The notes below the pieces were generated by a model. It saw nothing but the letters and a program-made list of their open reading frames with translations, was not told the origin of the DNA and ran no database searches. Of a DNA stretch of 64,000 nucleotides, positions 1 through 7,879 are shown one piece after another. Both the position numbers and the translations under genes were made by a program. This DNA comes from Promethearchaeota archaeon (GTDB lineage: Archaea; Asgardarchaeota; Lokiarchaeia; Sigyniarchaeales; SOKP01). The stretch covers positions 1 through 64,000 of the forward strand of contig JAEOTH010000125.1 in the NCBI GenBank assembly GCA_016839915.1. Reading direction: 5' to 3'. How positions within the stretch are numbered: the stretch's first letter is position 1; each line of letters starts with the position of its first letter.

Positions 1-742
1 GATACATTCGTTTATATAATTTTATTGGAGATTTTAATCCAGTCATTGTAAACAAAGGAAATAGTCCGCCGAATGTATCTCTTGTAGATACAGGACAAGG
101 GATATTTTTCCTTAACTCAAAAACATCTTGCCAGACCTTCCCCATTTCAAAAGAATTTTTTGCAACCTCTTTTCCCTTTTCAGGATTATATTCATGACCA
201 GTTACCTCTGTTATAAAATCTAATAATTCCCAAAGTTGTTCAATTATATATTTCTTAAAGTACTCACGTTGTCTATTAGTTGTATTACTTACAACATGAG
301 GTACATCTATGGTAAAATGAGGTACATTTAGTCTTTCTGCTTGTACTTGAAACCAATTAACGTGAGTATCACAGATTACATCACTGGATAACATAAAAGT
401 CGGTTTTCTTGTTCCACCTACGCTCATATCAGCCTGACTCAATACCGCACCAACGTTCGTTTTAAAGTATGAACATAAATCATAAGAAAATCCTTCTGCT
501 TCTGCTAATTCTATGAAGTCTTGAGACTTCTTTAAGGCGGCTGAGATAGTCGCTGAATTTTCTGGTAACATTGGTTGTACGTCCATAGTATACAAAAATT
601 CAACTGGCGTCCCGGCTGTTGCCCATGCGGTAGGTTTTCCATCTCTATAAGCTTGCTCAATAGCTAAGAAATGTCTTCCCATCTCATTTTTTAATTTATT
701 TGTAGCGTTTAGCATTTTTCCTGTTTTCTTGACTGCTGACAT
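1..742 (-). CDS. 2-hydroxyacyl-CoA dehydratase / benzoyl-CoA reductase family subunit (partial)
   Basis: The first 247 residues are visible; the C-terminus runs off the left edge of the window. I translated the minus strand from the ATG at 742-740. It follows a strong Shine-Dalgarno (AAAGGAGGGG, about 5 nt upstream). The N-terminal region (RHFLAIEQAYRDGKPTAW, then TPVEFLYTMDVQPMLPEN) matches the HgdB/BcrC-type subunits of the 2-hydroxyacyl-CoA dehydratase family. These enzymes carry a [4Fe-4S] cluster and dehydrate 2-hydroxyacyl-CoA or reduce benzoyl-CoA after ATP-driven electron injection by an activator protein. The second subunit lies 13 nt upstream, so the pair is probably co-transcribed leftwards. 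The activator ATPase is not in the window. The family is clear; the substrate cannot be told. Confidence 0.85.
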   Translation of the reverse strand, partial: MSAVKKTGKMLNATNKLKNEMGRHFLAIEQAYRDGKPTAWATAGTPVEFLYTMDVQPMLPENSATISAALKKSQDFIELAEAEGFSYDLCSYFKTNVGAVLSQADMSVGGTRKPTFMLSSDVICDTHVNWFQVQAERLNVPHFTIDVPHVVSNTTNRQREYFKKYIIEQLWELLDFITEVTGHEYNPEKGKEVAKNSFEMGKVWQDVFELRKNIPCPVSTRDTFGGLFPLFTMTGLKSPIKLYKRMY

Positions 743-755
743 TTTTTCCCCTCCT

Positions 756-1796
756 TTAAATTATTTCTTTAAATGCTTCAAATCTTGTAATTAATTGTTT
801 ATATGATTCTCTATTGTATTCTATCTCAACAAATAGATATGGAATTTCTAATTCTTTAAACTTTTTACTAAAATAGGGATGATCATATAAAACTGGCTCA
901 CAGAATTTCTGAGCAATATTTATGACTCCATCAACATTATATTTTTTAGCTAAATCTTTTATATTTTCAAATCTTTTATAAGAAGGAAATTTAGTAGAAT
1001 ATATCGGCTTATTCAAATGATACTCTGCCAAAGCCTTGAGAGGTTCCTCAGTTTCATTAACATTTTTCCAAAAATATTTTGTTCCTATGCAGAGATCATC
1101 AATTACAATATGAAACCCTAGACTTTCGAGAAACTTGATGAATTCTGTATCATCTATTACCGAACCCGTTAATAAGATTTTTTTTAAGTTCTTATCTAAA
1201 TGTGGTTTCTGTGTTTTTAAAGCTTCAAGTCTAGATAAAAGCATCTCTAAAGCTTCATTTTTATCCATTTGTTGCACTCTCTTAACTAAAGAATGAAATT
1301 CAGAACCGTTCAATATCATTTTTATTCTGTACTCAGAAATTTCTCTTAATACTTCCCTAATTTGGTTCATTTTTTTTATTGCTTCACTAATTTTCTCTGA
1401 TGTTATATCCACATTAAAAGCTTCTTCCAATTGATAAATTAATTCTTTCATATCAGCAATAAAAAATTTTAGAGCAGCTTCATTGCGTTTCAAGGGAGCA
1501 TTGAGGAAAAATAAAAACTCAAGATCTATACATTCTAACCATATATCAAACTCTCGATTAGTACAATCACATCCATGCGTAGTGATAACCCCTTTGATTT
1601 CATCTTTAAACCCTTTAATTGCCTGTTCTAAAATATTTTTCGCCCATATACAATGATTTGGGGGGATATGCTCGTTAGCTTTATCAACTCCTATTGTAGG
1701 ATCTCCAAATAATCTAACAGGAACCATATCAGCAGCTATAATAATTTCTTCTGGGGTTTCAACGGAAGCATCAAAATATGCAATTTTTTCGATAAT
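756..1796 (-). CDS. Second 2-hydroxyacyl-CoA dehydratase family subunit, probable ATT start
   Basis: This is the partner of the neighbouring dehydratase subunit. It shares the family layout, with a GVITTHGCDC segment, a central helical region and a Rossmann-like half (KKILLTGSVI, then GFHIVIDDLC). The first in-frame ATG (1727) would cut off PEEIIIAADMVPVRL, the conserved N-terminal strand-helix of this family. The frame is open upstream to a TAA at 1871-1869 but has no ATG, GTG or TTG there. An AGGTGA Shine-Dalgarno at 1806-1801 is followed 4 nt later by ATT (1796-1794), then ATC. I take ATT as the start, giving 346 codons beginning MIEKIAYFDASVETPEE. Family assignment is confident; the start is inferred. 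Confidence 0.8.
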   Translation of the reverse strand: MIEKIAYFDASVETPEEIIIAADMVPVRLFGDPTIGVDKANEHIPPNHCIWAKNILEQAIKGFKDEIKGVITTHGCDCTNREFDIWLECIDLEFLFFLNAPLKRNEAALKFFIADMKELIYQLEEAFNVDITSEKISEAIKKMNQIREVLREISEYRIKMILNGSEFHSLVKRVQQMDKNEALEMLLSRLEALKTQKPHLDKNLKKILLTGSVIDDTEFIKFLESLGFHIVIDDLCIGTKYFWKNVNETEEPLKALAEYHLNKPIYSTKFPSYKRFENIKDLAKKYNVDGVINIAQKFCEPVLYDHPYFSKKFKELEIPYLFVEIEYNRESYKQLITRFEAFKEII

Positions 1797-1924
1797 TTTT
1801 TCACCTAGACAATTATTATCCCAAAATCCTATACTTCTAAATCTTGAAATATTTAAAAAAATATTTATTTAATCCTTCTATTTAAACCTTATATTTAGAA
1901 TAATTTTAAGGAGTTTTCATTTAG

Positions 1925-2233
1925 ATGTCTCAGCAAACCATTCATAGAACTTTATCAAAAGCAATCTTAAAACCATCAGTAAGAATTAAGTTAAAGATTT
2001 GGAATACTTACTTAACCGGTAAACTTGCTAAGTTCGATAATTATATGAATCTTATTGTCAAAGATGCAAAGGAGATTTATTTTGGACGTGGTGGAAAACG
2101 AAGTAAAGATTTAGGAACAGTAATGATTCGGGGCGCCTCAATAATCTTTGTAGCTCAAGATCGTGAAAAATTAATATTTGCTGATACTGATGAAGAAAAG
2201 TTATTGCATAGGGAAGAAGTTGACGAAGGATAA
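1925..2233 (+). CDS. Sm-like (LSm) RNA-binding protein
   Basis: A 102-aa protein with both Sm motifs. Sm1 (about residues 29-50) reads YLTGKLAKFDNYMNLIVKDA. Sm2 (about 63-74) is the LGTVMIRGASI stretch with the diagnostic I-R-G. Such proteins form heptameric rings that bind U-rich RNA and act in RNA processing. It is a little longer than typical archaeal SmAP (about 75-80 aa), with an N-terminal extension and an acidic tail (DTDEEKLLHREEVDEG). AAGGAG lies about 11 nt before the ATG. It is 20 nt upstream of L37e, the classic archaeal Sm-L37e gene pair, and divergent from the dehydratase operon. Confidence 0.92.
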   Translation: MSQQTIHRTLSKAILKPSVRIKLKIWNTYLTGKLAKFDNYMNLIVKDAKEIYFGRGGKRSKDLGTVMIRGASIIFVAQDREKLIFADTDEEKLLHREEVDEG

Positions 2234-2253
2234 TCAAGAAGAGGTAATTGAAA

Positions 2254-2454
2254 ATGGGAAAGGGAACACCAAGCAAGGGAAAGAAAAATAAAGCAGCATC
2301 TCATAAAACTTGCAGAAGATGTGGAAGACATTCCTACCATCGTCGAAAAAGATTTTGTGCTTATTGCGGATTTGGAAAAACTGCTAAACTTCGAACCCCC
2401 AGTTGGAGAAATAGACATAGACATTTTAATGGAAATAAAGGTTTCTATAGATAA
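2254..2454 (+). CDS. rpl37e: Large-subunit ribosomal protein L37e
   Basis: A 66-aa basic zinc-ribbon protein of the large ribosomal subunit, found only in archaea and eukaryotes. It begins [13 protein letters not shown] and carries a zinc site CRRCG and CAYCG (C-x2-C pairs about 12 residues apart) within the family core [20 protein letters not shown] start at the ATG at 2254 because GAGGT (2241-2245) sits 8 nt upstream; the TTG two codons earlier lacks proper spacing. It follows the LSm gene by 20 nt and is presumably co-transcribed with it. Confidence 0.95.
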   Translation: MGKGTPSKGKKNKAASHKTCRRCGRHSYHRRKRFCAYCGFGKTAKLRTPSWRNRHRHFNGNKGFYR

Positions 2455-2552
2455 GTAACTCAATTCTAAAATTTTAAATACATTTGCCTTATTTTCTAAT
2501 TTTAAGTTATATAGTTAAAATCAAAATTCTTTAGAGTAATAGTTATAACAAT

Positions 2553-2936
2553 ATGATAATCAATGATACAATAATAATCAATAAACTTAATAAAGAACTT
2601 GAAAGATTAGAAAATTTTGGAGAAATTGTTGGCTCTGCGATTGTAAACCGTAATGGGTTGCTAATATCTTCAAGATTACCTAGAGAGATTGATGGGAGAA
2701 AATTAGCATCAATGGCGGCAATTATGTACGCAAGCATCGAAACTGCTACTTCAAGTTTTAAAACTAATGAACTTAAGAATGTAACTGTGGATTATCAAGA
2801 TTATAAACTTACAGTTGTAACAATAAATGATGACGTAATTATAGTCTCATTATTTGATATAAATGCTAATTTAGGTTTAGTATTTATCGAGATTGAAGAG
2901 TGTATTAAAAATATTAAAGAAATCATTAAGATGTGA
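2553..2936 (+). CDS. Roadblock/LC7 domain protein
   Basis: A 127-aa single-domain protein. The Roadblock/LC7 fold shows as an N-terminal helix (NKLNKELERLENF), then strand VGSAIVNRNGLLISSRLP, then the long helix KLASMAAIMYASIETATSSF, then strands VTVDYQDYKLTVVTI and VIIVSLFD, and a closing helix. Asgard genomes carry many Roadblock proteins, which in other organisms act as scaffolds or regulators of Ras/Rag-like GTPases (for example MglB and Ragulator). Its TGA stop (2934-2936) is directly followed, in the same frame, by the coding region of the E1-like gene, so the two are transcriptionally and probably translationally coupled. Confidence 0.85.
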   Translation: MIINDTIIINKLNKELERLENFGEIVGSAIVNRNGLLISSRLPREIDGRKLASMAAIMYASIETATSSFKTNELKNVTVDYQDYKLTVVTINDDVIIVSLFDINANLGLVFIEIEECIKNIKEIIKM

Positions 2937-2942
2937 TGTATT

Positions 2943-3680
2943 ATTTTAACCGATAGCCAAAAGAAAAGATATTCAAGGCAGATAATATCACCTTCGATTG
3001 GGGAGGATGGCCAAGAGAAAATCTCGAATTTAAAAGTGCTTCAAATTGGTACAGGAGGTTTAGGAAGCCCTTTTGCTTTGTATTTAACAGCTGCAGGGGT
3101 TGGTGAATTGACTATTATTGACAATGATATTCTAGATATCTCAAATTTACAAAGACAAATCCTATATAATGAAACTCAAATTGGCGAAGCTAAGGTTAAG
3201 TCAGCTAAATCAATATTGAATAAGCTTAATTCAGATGTTAAAGTTAACGCTTATAGAGATTATGTTGATGAAAATTCCATAAAGAAATATCTGAAAGAAA
3301 AACATTATGATTTTATTGTAGATTGTAGTGACAACTTTAAAACTAAGTTTTTAGTAAATCAAATTGCTATTAAAAACAATCTAAAGTGTGTGATTGCTGG
3401 AATCAAGGATTTCTATGGGCAAATCATTACGATTAATCCCAAGATAAGCGCTTGTTATCACTGTGTTTTTTCATCTATTGAAACGCCTTCAGATAAGAGT
3501 CCCTTACCAGTAATTGGGGTTACTCCTGGAATATTAGGAACTCTAGAAGCTTTGGAAGTTATCAAGACTACGTTAGGCCTTCCAAACTTGGAAAATAAAA
3601 TTTTGATGGTTAATCTAATAGATTTGAGGTTTAATATAGTAGATATCATAAAAAATGAGAAGTGTTTTTGCTCTCAATAA
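2943..3680 (+). CDS. E1-like ThiF/MoeB/UbaA adenylyltransferase, probable ATT start
   Basis: This is an E1-superfamily enzyme that adenylates the C-terminal glycine of ubiquitin-like or sulfur-carrier proteins. The nucleotide-binding loop is QIGTGGLGSP, followed by IDNDILDISNLQRQ, with the arginine finger in the NLQRQ motif, and DFIVDCSDNFKTK. Paired cysteines (ACYHC near the middle and CFC at the C-terminus) fit the structural zinc site. The first GTG (3036) would delete the conserved N-terminal helix RYSRQIISPSIGEDGQEKI. The frame is open upstream to the Roadblock TGA but has no ATG, GTG or TTG. A GTGAT sequence 5 nt before ATT (2943) suggests that start, giving about 245 aa (MLTDSQKKRYSRQ). 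It could serve ubiquitin-like, thiamine or molybdopterin/2-thiouridine chemistry. Confidence 0.85.
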   Translation: MLTDSQKKRYSRQIISPSIGEDGQEKISNLKVLQIGTGGLGSPFALYLTAAGVGELTIIDNDILDISNLQRQILYNETQIGEAKVKSAKSILNKLNSDVKVNAYRDYVDENSIKKYLKEKHYDFIVDCSDNFKTKFLVNQIAIKNNLKCVIAGIKDFYGQIITINPKISACYHCVFSSIETPSDKSPLPVIGVTPGILGTLEALEVIKTTLGLPNLENKILMVNLIDLRFNIVDIIKNEKCFCSQ

Positions 3681-4234
3681 GTTTTAAAAGTGGAATAATC
3701 TGGATTTTTTTGAAAGAAATCTTTAAACCTTTTACCATTATTTACATAATCACCAGCAGTCTTCTCACCTATTAATTCTTCCTCTTCAGGAAAGGTTTTT
3801 AACAATTTAGCTGGAACTCCAGCCCATAATTGCCTAGCTGGTACTTCTTTATTTGTAATTACAGCACCCGCAGCGATCATCGACCCGTCATTCATTTTTG
3901 TGTTATGAAGTACATTACTCCCAATACCGATCAAGCAACCATCTCCTATTTCTACGGGGCCATGAATCATGGCATGATGTCCAATTATGCATTTTGAGCC
4001 AATAGAAACAGATGATCCTATTTCCATATGAATTGTAACATTTTCCTGAATACTAGTATTCTTATCAATTTTAATTGGACCCGAATCTCCTCTTAGAACA
4101 GCTCCAAACCAAATATTACTCAATTCTCCAATTGTTACATCTCCGATGATAACAGCAGTGGGAGCAATATATACAGATTCATGAATTTTCGGTTTTTTTC
4201 CCGTTCTTGGACATGGCATTATAATTGGCATCAT
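3674..4234 (-). CDS. Gamma-carbonic-anhydrase-like hexapeptide-repeat protein
   Basis: A 186-aa left-handed beta-helix protein with regular hexapeptide repeats (for example VIIGDVTIGELSNIWFGAV and VEIGDGCLIGIGSNV). The three zinc-ligand histidines of the gamma-CA/YrdA/PaaY group are visible at H69, H86 and H91, in NVTIHME, IIGHHAM and MIHGP. The proton-shuttle glutamates of true Cam are not obvious, so activity could be carbonic anhydrase or an unknown metal hydrolase. A short helical tail follows. The gene converges on the E1-like gene and overlaps its 3' end by 7 nt. Confidence 0.85.
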   Translation of the reverse strand: MMPIIMPCPRTGKKPKIHESVYIAPTAVIIGDVTIGELSNIWFGAVLRGDSGPIKIDKNTSIQENVTIHMEIGSSVSIGSKCIIGHHAMIHGPVEIGDGCLIGIGSNVLHNTKMNDGSMIAAGAVITNKEVPARQLWAGVPAKLLKTFPEEEELIGEKTAGDYVNNGKRFKDFFQKNPDYSTFKTY

Positions 4235-4250
4235 AAATTTTCACCCTGAA

Positions 4251-5924
4251 TTAATTAAATAAATTAGCTTCTTTTATTATTTTTTTATGATCAAATGCTA
4301 ATTCGATATCTTCTAATTGTTCTTTTGAGATAAGTTCTACATCCTTTGAGTCATCACCACTTCTCATTGTAGAAGTATCATAAACAATGCATTTATATGC
4401 TGTAGAATGAATGATACCTCGAGGATCACGTCCTTCTTCATCAAATACTCCTATTTTCTCTATTATTTCTACATCTAAATTTGTCTCTTCTTTTACTTCT
4501 CTGAGTAATGCTTGTTTTGGTTTTTCACCTGATTCTATAAACCCTCCTGGAAGTGCATAGAATCCTTGAAATGGTGGGTATTTGCGTTTTATTAATACTA
4601 AATTTCCACTTTTATCTTCTATCACAGCATCGACTGCATGAGCAACTTTCACTTTTTTAACTTTAATCCTCATGTAAATATTAAAAATTATAGTAGCAGT
4701 TAAAATACTTGATATAATTAATGTAATTATAAAATTTATAAATATAGAAGCAAAATCACCTTCTTGAATGCTAAAGGCAATTAAAATAACTCCACCTAAA
4801 TCTGCTAGAATCCCTGCTCCAAATAAAAGATTTAGAAGATTAAGACCTTTTACTGTTACTTTTTGAATTTCTTCATTTTTCTTCTGATATAATTGTTGCA
4901 TTGAGTCATAGATGATATTAAATTTCTCATTAATCCTGTTTACAATCCGTTCAATTTCAAATTCTCTTAAGAGATGTTTTAATACTGTTGTATAATGTTG
5001 TCTTCTATTGTAGTCCAATTCATTATAAATTGCGCTTAATTTAGTCTGAATTAAGCCTCTCAAAAATCTTAAATTTCTTATTTTGTTTTCAATAGTTTCT
5101 ACATCCATAAACTCCTCTGATTGTACTTTCAAAAATAATAAGTCAAGTGATTCATTAATCAACCTTAAGGCAAACAATACTGTTCTCATTTTTGGCGTTG
5201 GTGCCAGAACATATTCTTTCATATAGGATTCAAAGAAATCTTCATAATTTTCCTTTGCCATATATATAAATCCAGAATTTCTACGAATGAAGTGTAACTC
5301 AGAAAGTCGATTTGATAAATTATTTTCAATACGTCTACTATAAAGATCTTCGGAATAATCTTCCCATTGCCCAGAATATATTTCTGTCCAATATCCAATA
5401 CTTTTTTTAAATTTGCTAATATTTTCTCTAGTCCATTCGATGTTTTCTGTTTTAGCTTTATTAGAAGTTACAAATACATAAATAGGACTTTCTAGATCGA
5501 AGATGATACCTCTATTTTCTTCTTTTTTAGCATAATCTTTCATAAGTGCTAATAAAATCTGTGGTATCTGTTGAATAAAGTTTGATTTAATATTCTCTTT
5601 TTTGGATGGCTCATTTTTAAAATATTCAACATCAAATTGAAAAAATCCAAGTGTATCATATTTCCTTTGGCTATTTTCATCCTCATAAGGAAAGTTCTCT
5701 AAATATGGCACCCATTTACAAGATATTGATACATTTTTCGCCAGCTCCATTATGTTATTGCCAAATTCTTCCCTAATTTTATAATAAATATCCTCTTTTT
5801 TGAGATTATTCAAATTTTCTTTAACGTAATCCTCGATTTCCTGGCTTTTTTCGTTCCCATCAGCCAATGAGGTGTTTAAAAAAGTGCTAATAAACCAGAA
5901 CTCTTCTTTATATATAAAATCCAT
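4251..5924 (-). CDS. Membrane-anchored protein with C-terminal Nudix hydrolase domain
   Basis: A 557-aa protein. Residues 1 to about 365 form a largely helical region that I do not recognise, ending in a likely coiled coil (YDSMQQLYQKKNEEIQKV). Two membrane segments follow (LFGAGILADLGGVILIAF and FINFIITLIISSILTATIIF, about 370-415). The last 140 residues are a Nudix domain: AVIEDKSGNLVLIKRKYPPF leads into the Nudix box GFIESGEKPKQALLREVKEE. The box keeps the catalytic REVKEE core. Nudix enzymes hydrolyse nucleoside diphosphates linked to another moiety. Tethering one to a membrane behind a large helical domain is unusual. GGGAGAGG precedes the ATG. The substrate is unknown. Confidence 0.75.
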   Translation of the reverse strand: MDFIYKEEFWFISTFLNTSLADGNEKSQEIEDYVKENLNNLKKEDIYYKIREEFGNNIMELAKNVSISCKWVPYLENFPYEDENSQRKYDTLGFFQFDVEYFKNEPSKKENIKSNFIQQIPQILLALMKDYAKKEENRGIIFDLESPIYVFVTSNKAKTENIEWTRENISKFKKSIGYWTEIYSGQWEDYSEDLYSRRIENNLSNRLSELHFIRRNSGFIYMAKENYEDFFESYMKEYVLAPTPKMRTVLFALRLINESLDLLFLKVQSEEFMDVETIENKIRNLRFLRGLIQTKLSAIYNELDYNRRQHYTTVLKHLLREFEIERIVNRINEKFNIIYDSMQQLYQKKNEEIQKVTVKGLNLLNLLFGAGILADLGGVILIAFSIQEGDFASIFINFIITLIISSILTATIIFNIYMRIKVKKVKVAHAVDAVIEDKSGNLVLIKRKYPPFQGFYALPGGFIESGEKPKQALLREVKEETNLDVEIIEKIGVFDEEGRDPRGIIHSTAYKCIVYDTSTMRSGDDSKDVELISKEQLEDIELAFDHKKIIKEANLFN

Positions 5925-6096
5925 CTCTTTCCTCTCCCTTTTCTCTCCCTTCTCTTCTCTTATCTAATTTCGTTGAACTCTACTGCATCTAACTAAATTT
6001 CAATATCAATCTCATCATATTCATAATGAATTAAAAAACTTATTTGTATTTAATTCTTTTAATGACATAGTCTGATTACAATCTTAATAATTTAAA

Positions 6097-7038
6097 ATGA
6101 CAGTTAAAGAATTACTACAAGAAATTCTTAAATTAAAGCAAGAAAAAGATGTTCTTATCCTCGCTCATTATTATCAACCAATAGAAATACAAGAAATTGC
6201 TGATTATGTAGGTGACTCACTTGGACTATCTCGTACGGCCAGGAAAACTAATACGGAATATATAATATTCGCGGGTGTAGATTTTATGGCCGAAACCGCG
6301 TCTATAATAAATCAAGATAAGCATGTATTAATTCCAAATTATGAGTCTTGTTGTCCAATGGCGGCTTTTCTTACTCCCGAAATCGTTAAAACATATAAAA
6401 AAGAACATCCTGGACTTCCAGTTGTAGTATATGTTAATTCAACGGCAGCAGTTAAAGCAGAATCTGATATTTGCTGTACCTCTTCAAATGCGGTCAAAAT
6501 AGTAGAAAAGATTAGTAAAGAATTTAATACGGAAGCCGTATTATTTGGACCAGATGCAAACCTCGCAGATTACGCAGAACAACTATCTGGCGTTAAATGC
6601 TTGAAAATGCCAGATGTAGGCCACTGTTATGTGCATTCCCAGATTAAACCAGAGCATATCATAAACGTACGAGATATATATCCTAAAGCAAAGCTTCTCG
6701 TTCATCCTGAGTGCAAACGAGACGTTAGAGAACTCTCGGACTTTGTAGGATCAACAGCACAAATGTATAATAGAGTTAAGAATAGTCCTTCTGAGGAAAA
6801 GGAATTTATTATTGGAACTGAAATTGGACTCTTAGAAAGAATGGCCCAAGACTTTCCAAATAAGAATTTTTACCCTGTTATGGATAAAGTGATCTGCTTT
6901 AATATGAAGAAGCATTCTCTGGAACTTATTAAATACGTGTTAGAGCATTTAGATGATAAAGCCTTTGAGATTAAAGTTCCTCCAGAAATTGCAAAACGTG
7001 CAATAACACCAATTATGAGGATGTTAGATTATTCATAA
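6097..7038 (+). CDS. nadA: Quinolinate synthase A
   Basis: A 313-aa [4Fe-4S] enzyme that condenses iminoaspartate with dihydroxyacetone phosphate to give quinolinate for NAD biosynthesis. The N-terminal motif LILAHYYQPIEIQEIADYVG is diagnostic. All three cluster cysteines are present: in YESCCPM (about 85), in DVGHCYVH (about 176) and in KVICFNM (about 267). Substrate-binding HPEC and FVGSTAQM motifs are intact. The partner enzymes, L-aspartate oxidase or dehydrogenase and NadC, are not in this window. The gene is divergent from the Nudix gene and followed by a membrane protein after about 30 nt. Confidence 0.96.
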   Translation: MTVKELLQEILKLKQEKDVLILAHYYQPIEIQEIADYVGDSLGLSRTARKTNTEYIIFAGVDFMAETASIINQDKHVLIPNYESCCPMAAFLTPEIVKTYKKEHPGLPVVVYVNSTAAVKAESDICCTSSNAVKIVEKISKEFNTEAVLFGPDANLADYAEQLSGVKCLKMPDVGHCYVHSQIKPEHIINVRDIYPKAKLLVHPECKRDVRELSDFVGSTAQMYNRVKNSPSEEKEFIIGTEIGLLERMAQDFPNKNFYPVMDKVICFNMKKHSLELIKYVLEHLDDKAFEIKVPPEIAKRAITPIMRMLDYS

Positions 7039-7068
7039 ATTCAAAGAGATTTCTTGAGAAAGGTAGAA

Positions 7069-7863
7069 ATGGCAAATTTGATTTTTATAACTTGTTATAT
7101 TATTACAATCTTCAGTTTTGGAAGCATAATGGTTTTTATTTACATAAAAAAATACAAAGGATTACCTATTGATGTATGGAAACCGGGTGCTGCTTGGATA
7201 CGTGCATTGATCTATTTTTCCTTCTGTAATATAATTATTGCTGCTACAGGTACACTAGAACAGATAATTATAAAACCTATATTTACTACTGAAAATATTA
7301 GAAGTCCAAATTGGATAGCCTATTGCATATTTTGTTTTATCTATATTTTTCTCGCGTATTGGATTTTATGGTCTCGCATGACACTCACTTTCAACCGTAA
7401 ATATTACCTCGGTTCAGAGATAATATTGGGAGTTTTATGGGGATTCAGTACAGGAGGGTTGCTCCTTTCTTTCTATCACCTTTGGAGATTGACAGGAACA
7501 ACTGGGTGGGCAATATATTTGCTTAGTTTCATCTGCATGGGTCTTTGGCAGTATTTTATTCAAGATTATTTTTGGGATGTCTACATCAGTCCCGAACACG
7601 ATACTCCCAAGTCAATAATTATTAAAACTGTTGTTTGTCATATCCCTAATATAGCAATCTGCTTAGGATTTCTTACTATTTGGAATAATTATGCTATTTA
7701 CGTAGTACTACAGACATTCGCTTTAGTTGCATCAAGTATTTTCCAAAAATTCCCTGCTCCTTGGGCTAAGGGAGAATTTCATGCTCCCATGGTAAAACCA
7801 GGAATTGGTGGCCTCCCACACGGTTCGGGATACTTAGGTGAAAAAAACATTGAAAAGAATTAA
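7069..7863 (+). CDS. Seven-helix integral membrane protein, unknown function
   Basis: I do not recognise this family. From the ATG at 7069 (AAAGGTAG just upstream; a TTG at 7054 is possible but less likely) the 264-aa product shows about seven hydrophobic segments, for example NLIFITCYIITIFSFGS, WIAYCIFCFIYIFLAYW and AIYVVLQTFALVASSIF. The C-terminal tail is hydrophilic with several Gly, Pro and His residues (HAPMVKPGIGGLPHGSG). The high tryptophan and aromatic content suits a membrane enzyme or transporter but names neither. It follows nadA by about 30 nt and may share its transcript. Confidence 0.7.
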   Translation: MANLIFITCYIITIFSFGSIMVFIYIKKYKGLPIDVWKPGAAWIRALIYFSFCNIIIAATGTLEQIIIKPIFTTENIRSPNWIAYCIFCFIYIFLAYWILWSRMTLTFNRKYYLGSEIILGVLWGFSTGGLLLSFYHLWRLTGTTGWAIYLLSFICMGLWQYFIQDYFWDVYISPEHDTPKSIIIKTVVCHIPNIAICLGFLTIWNNYAIYVVLQTFALVASSIFQKFPAPWAKGEFHAPMVKPGIGGLPHGSGYLGEKNIEKN

Positions 7864-7879
7864 ATATAATAAATATGTA

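Noticed and set aside
2155-2463. Minus-strand ORF across the LSm and L37e genes
   Set aside because: Serine-rich shadow of two well-supported genes on the other strand.
2934-2942. Roadblock-E1 fusion by programmed TGA read-through
   Set aside because: Both parts are complete domains found as separate proteins, and a Shine-Dalgarno-like GTGAT with an ATT start explains the second. Kept only as a minor option in the findings.
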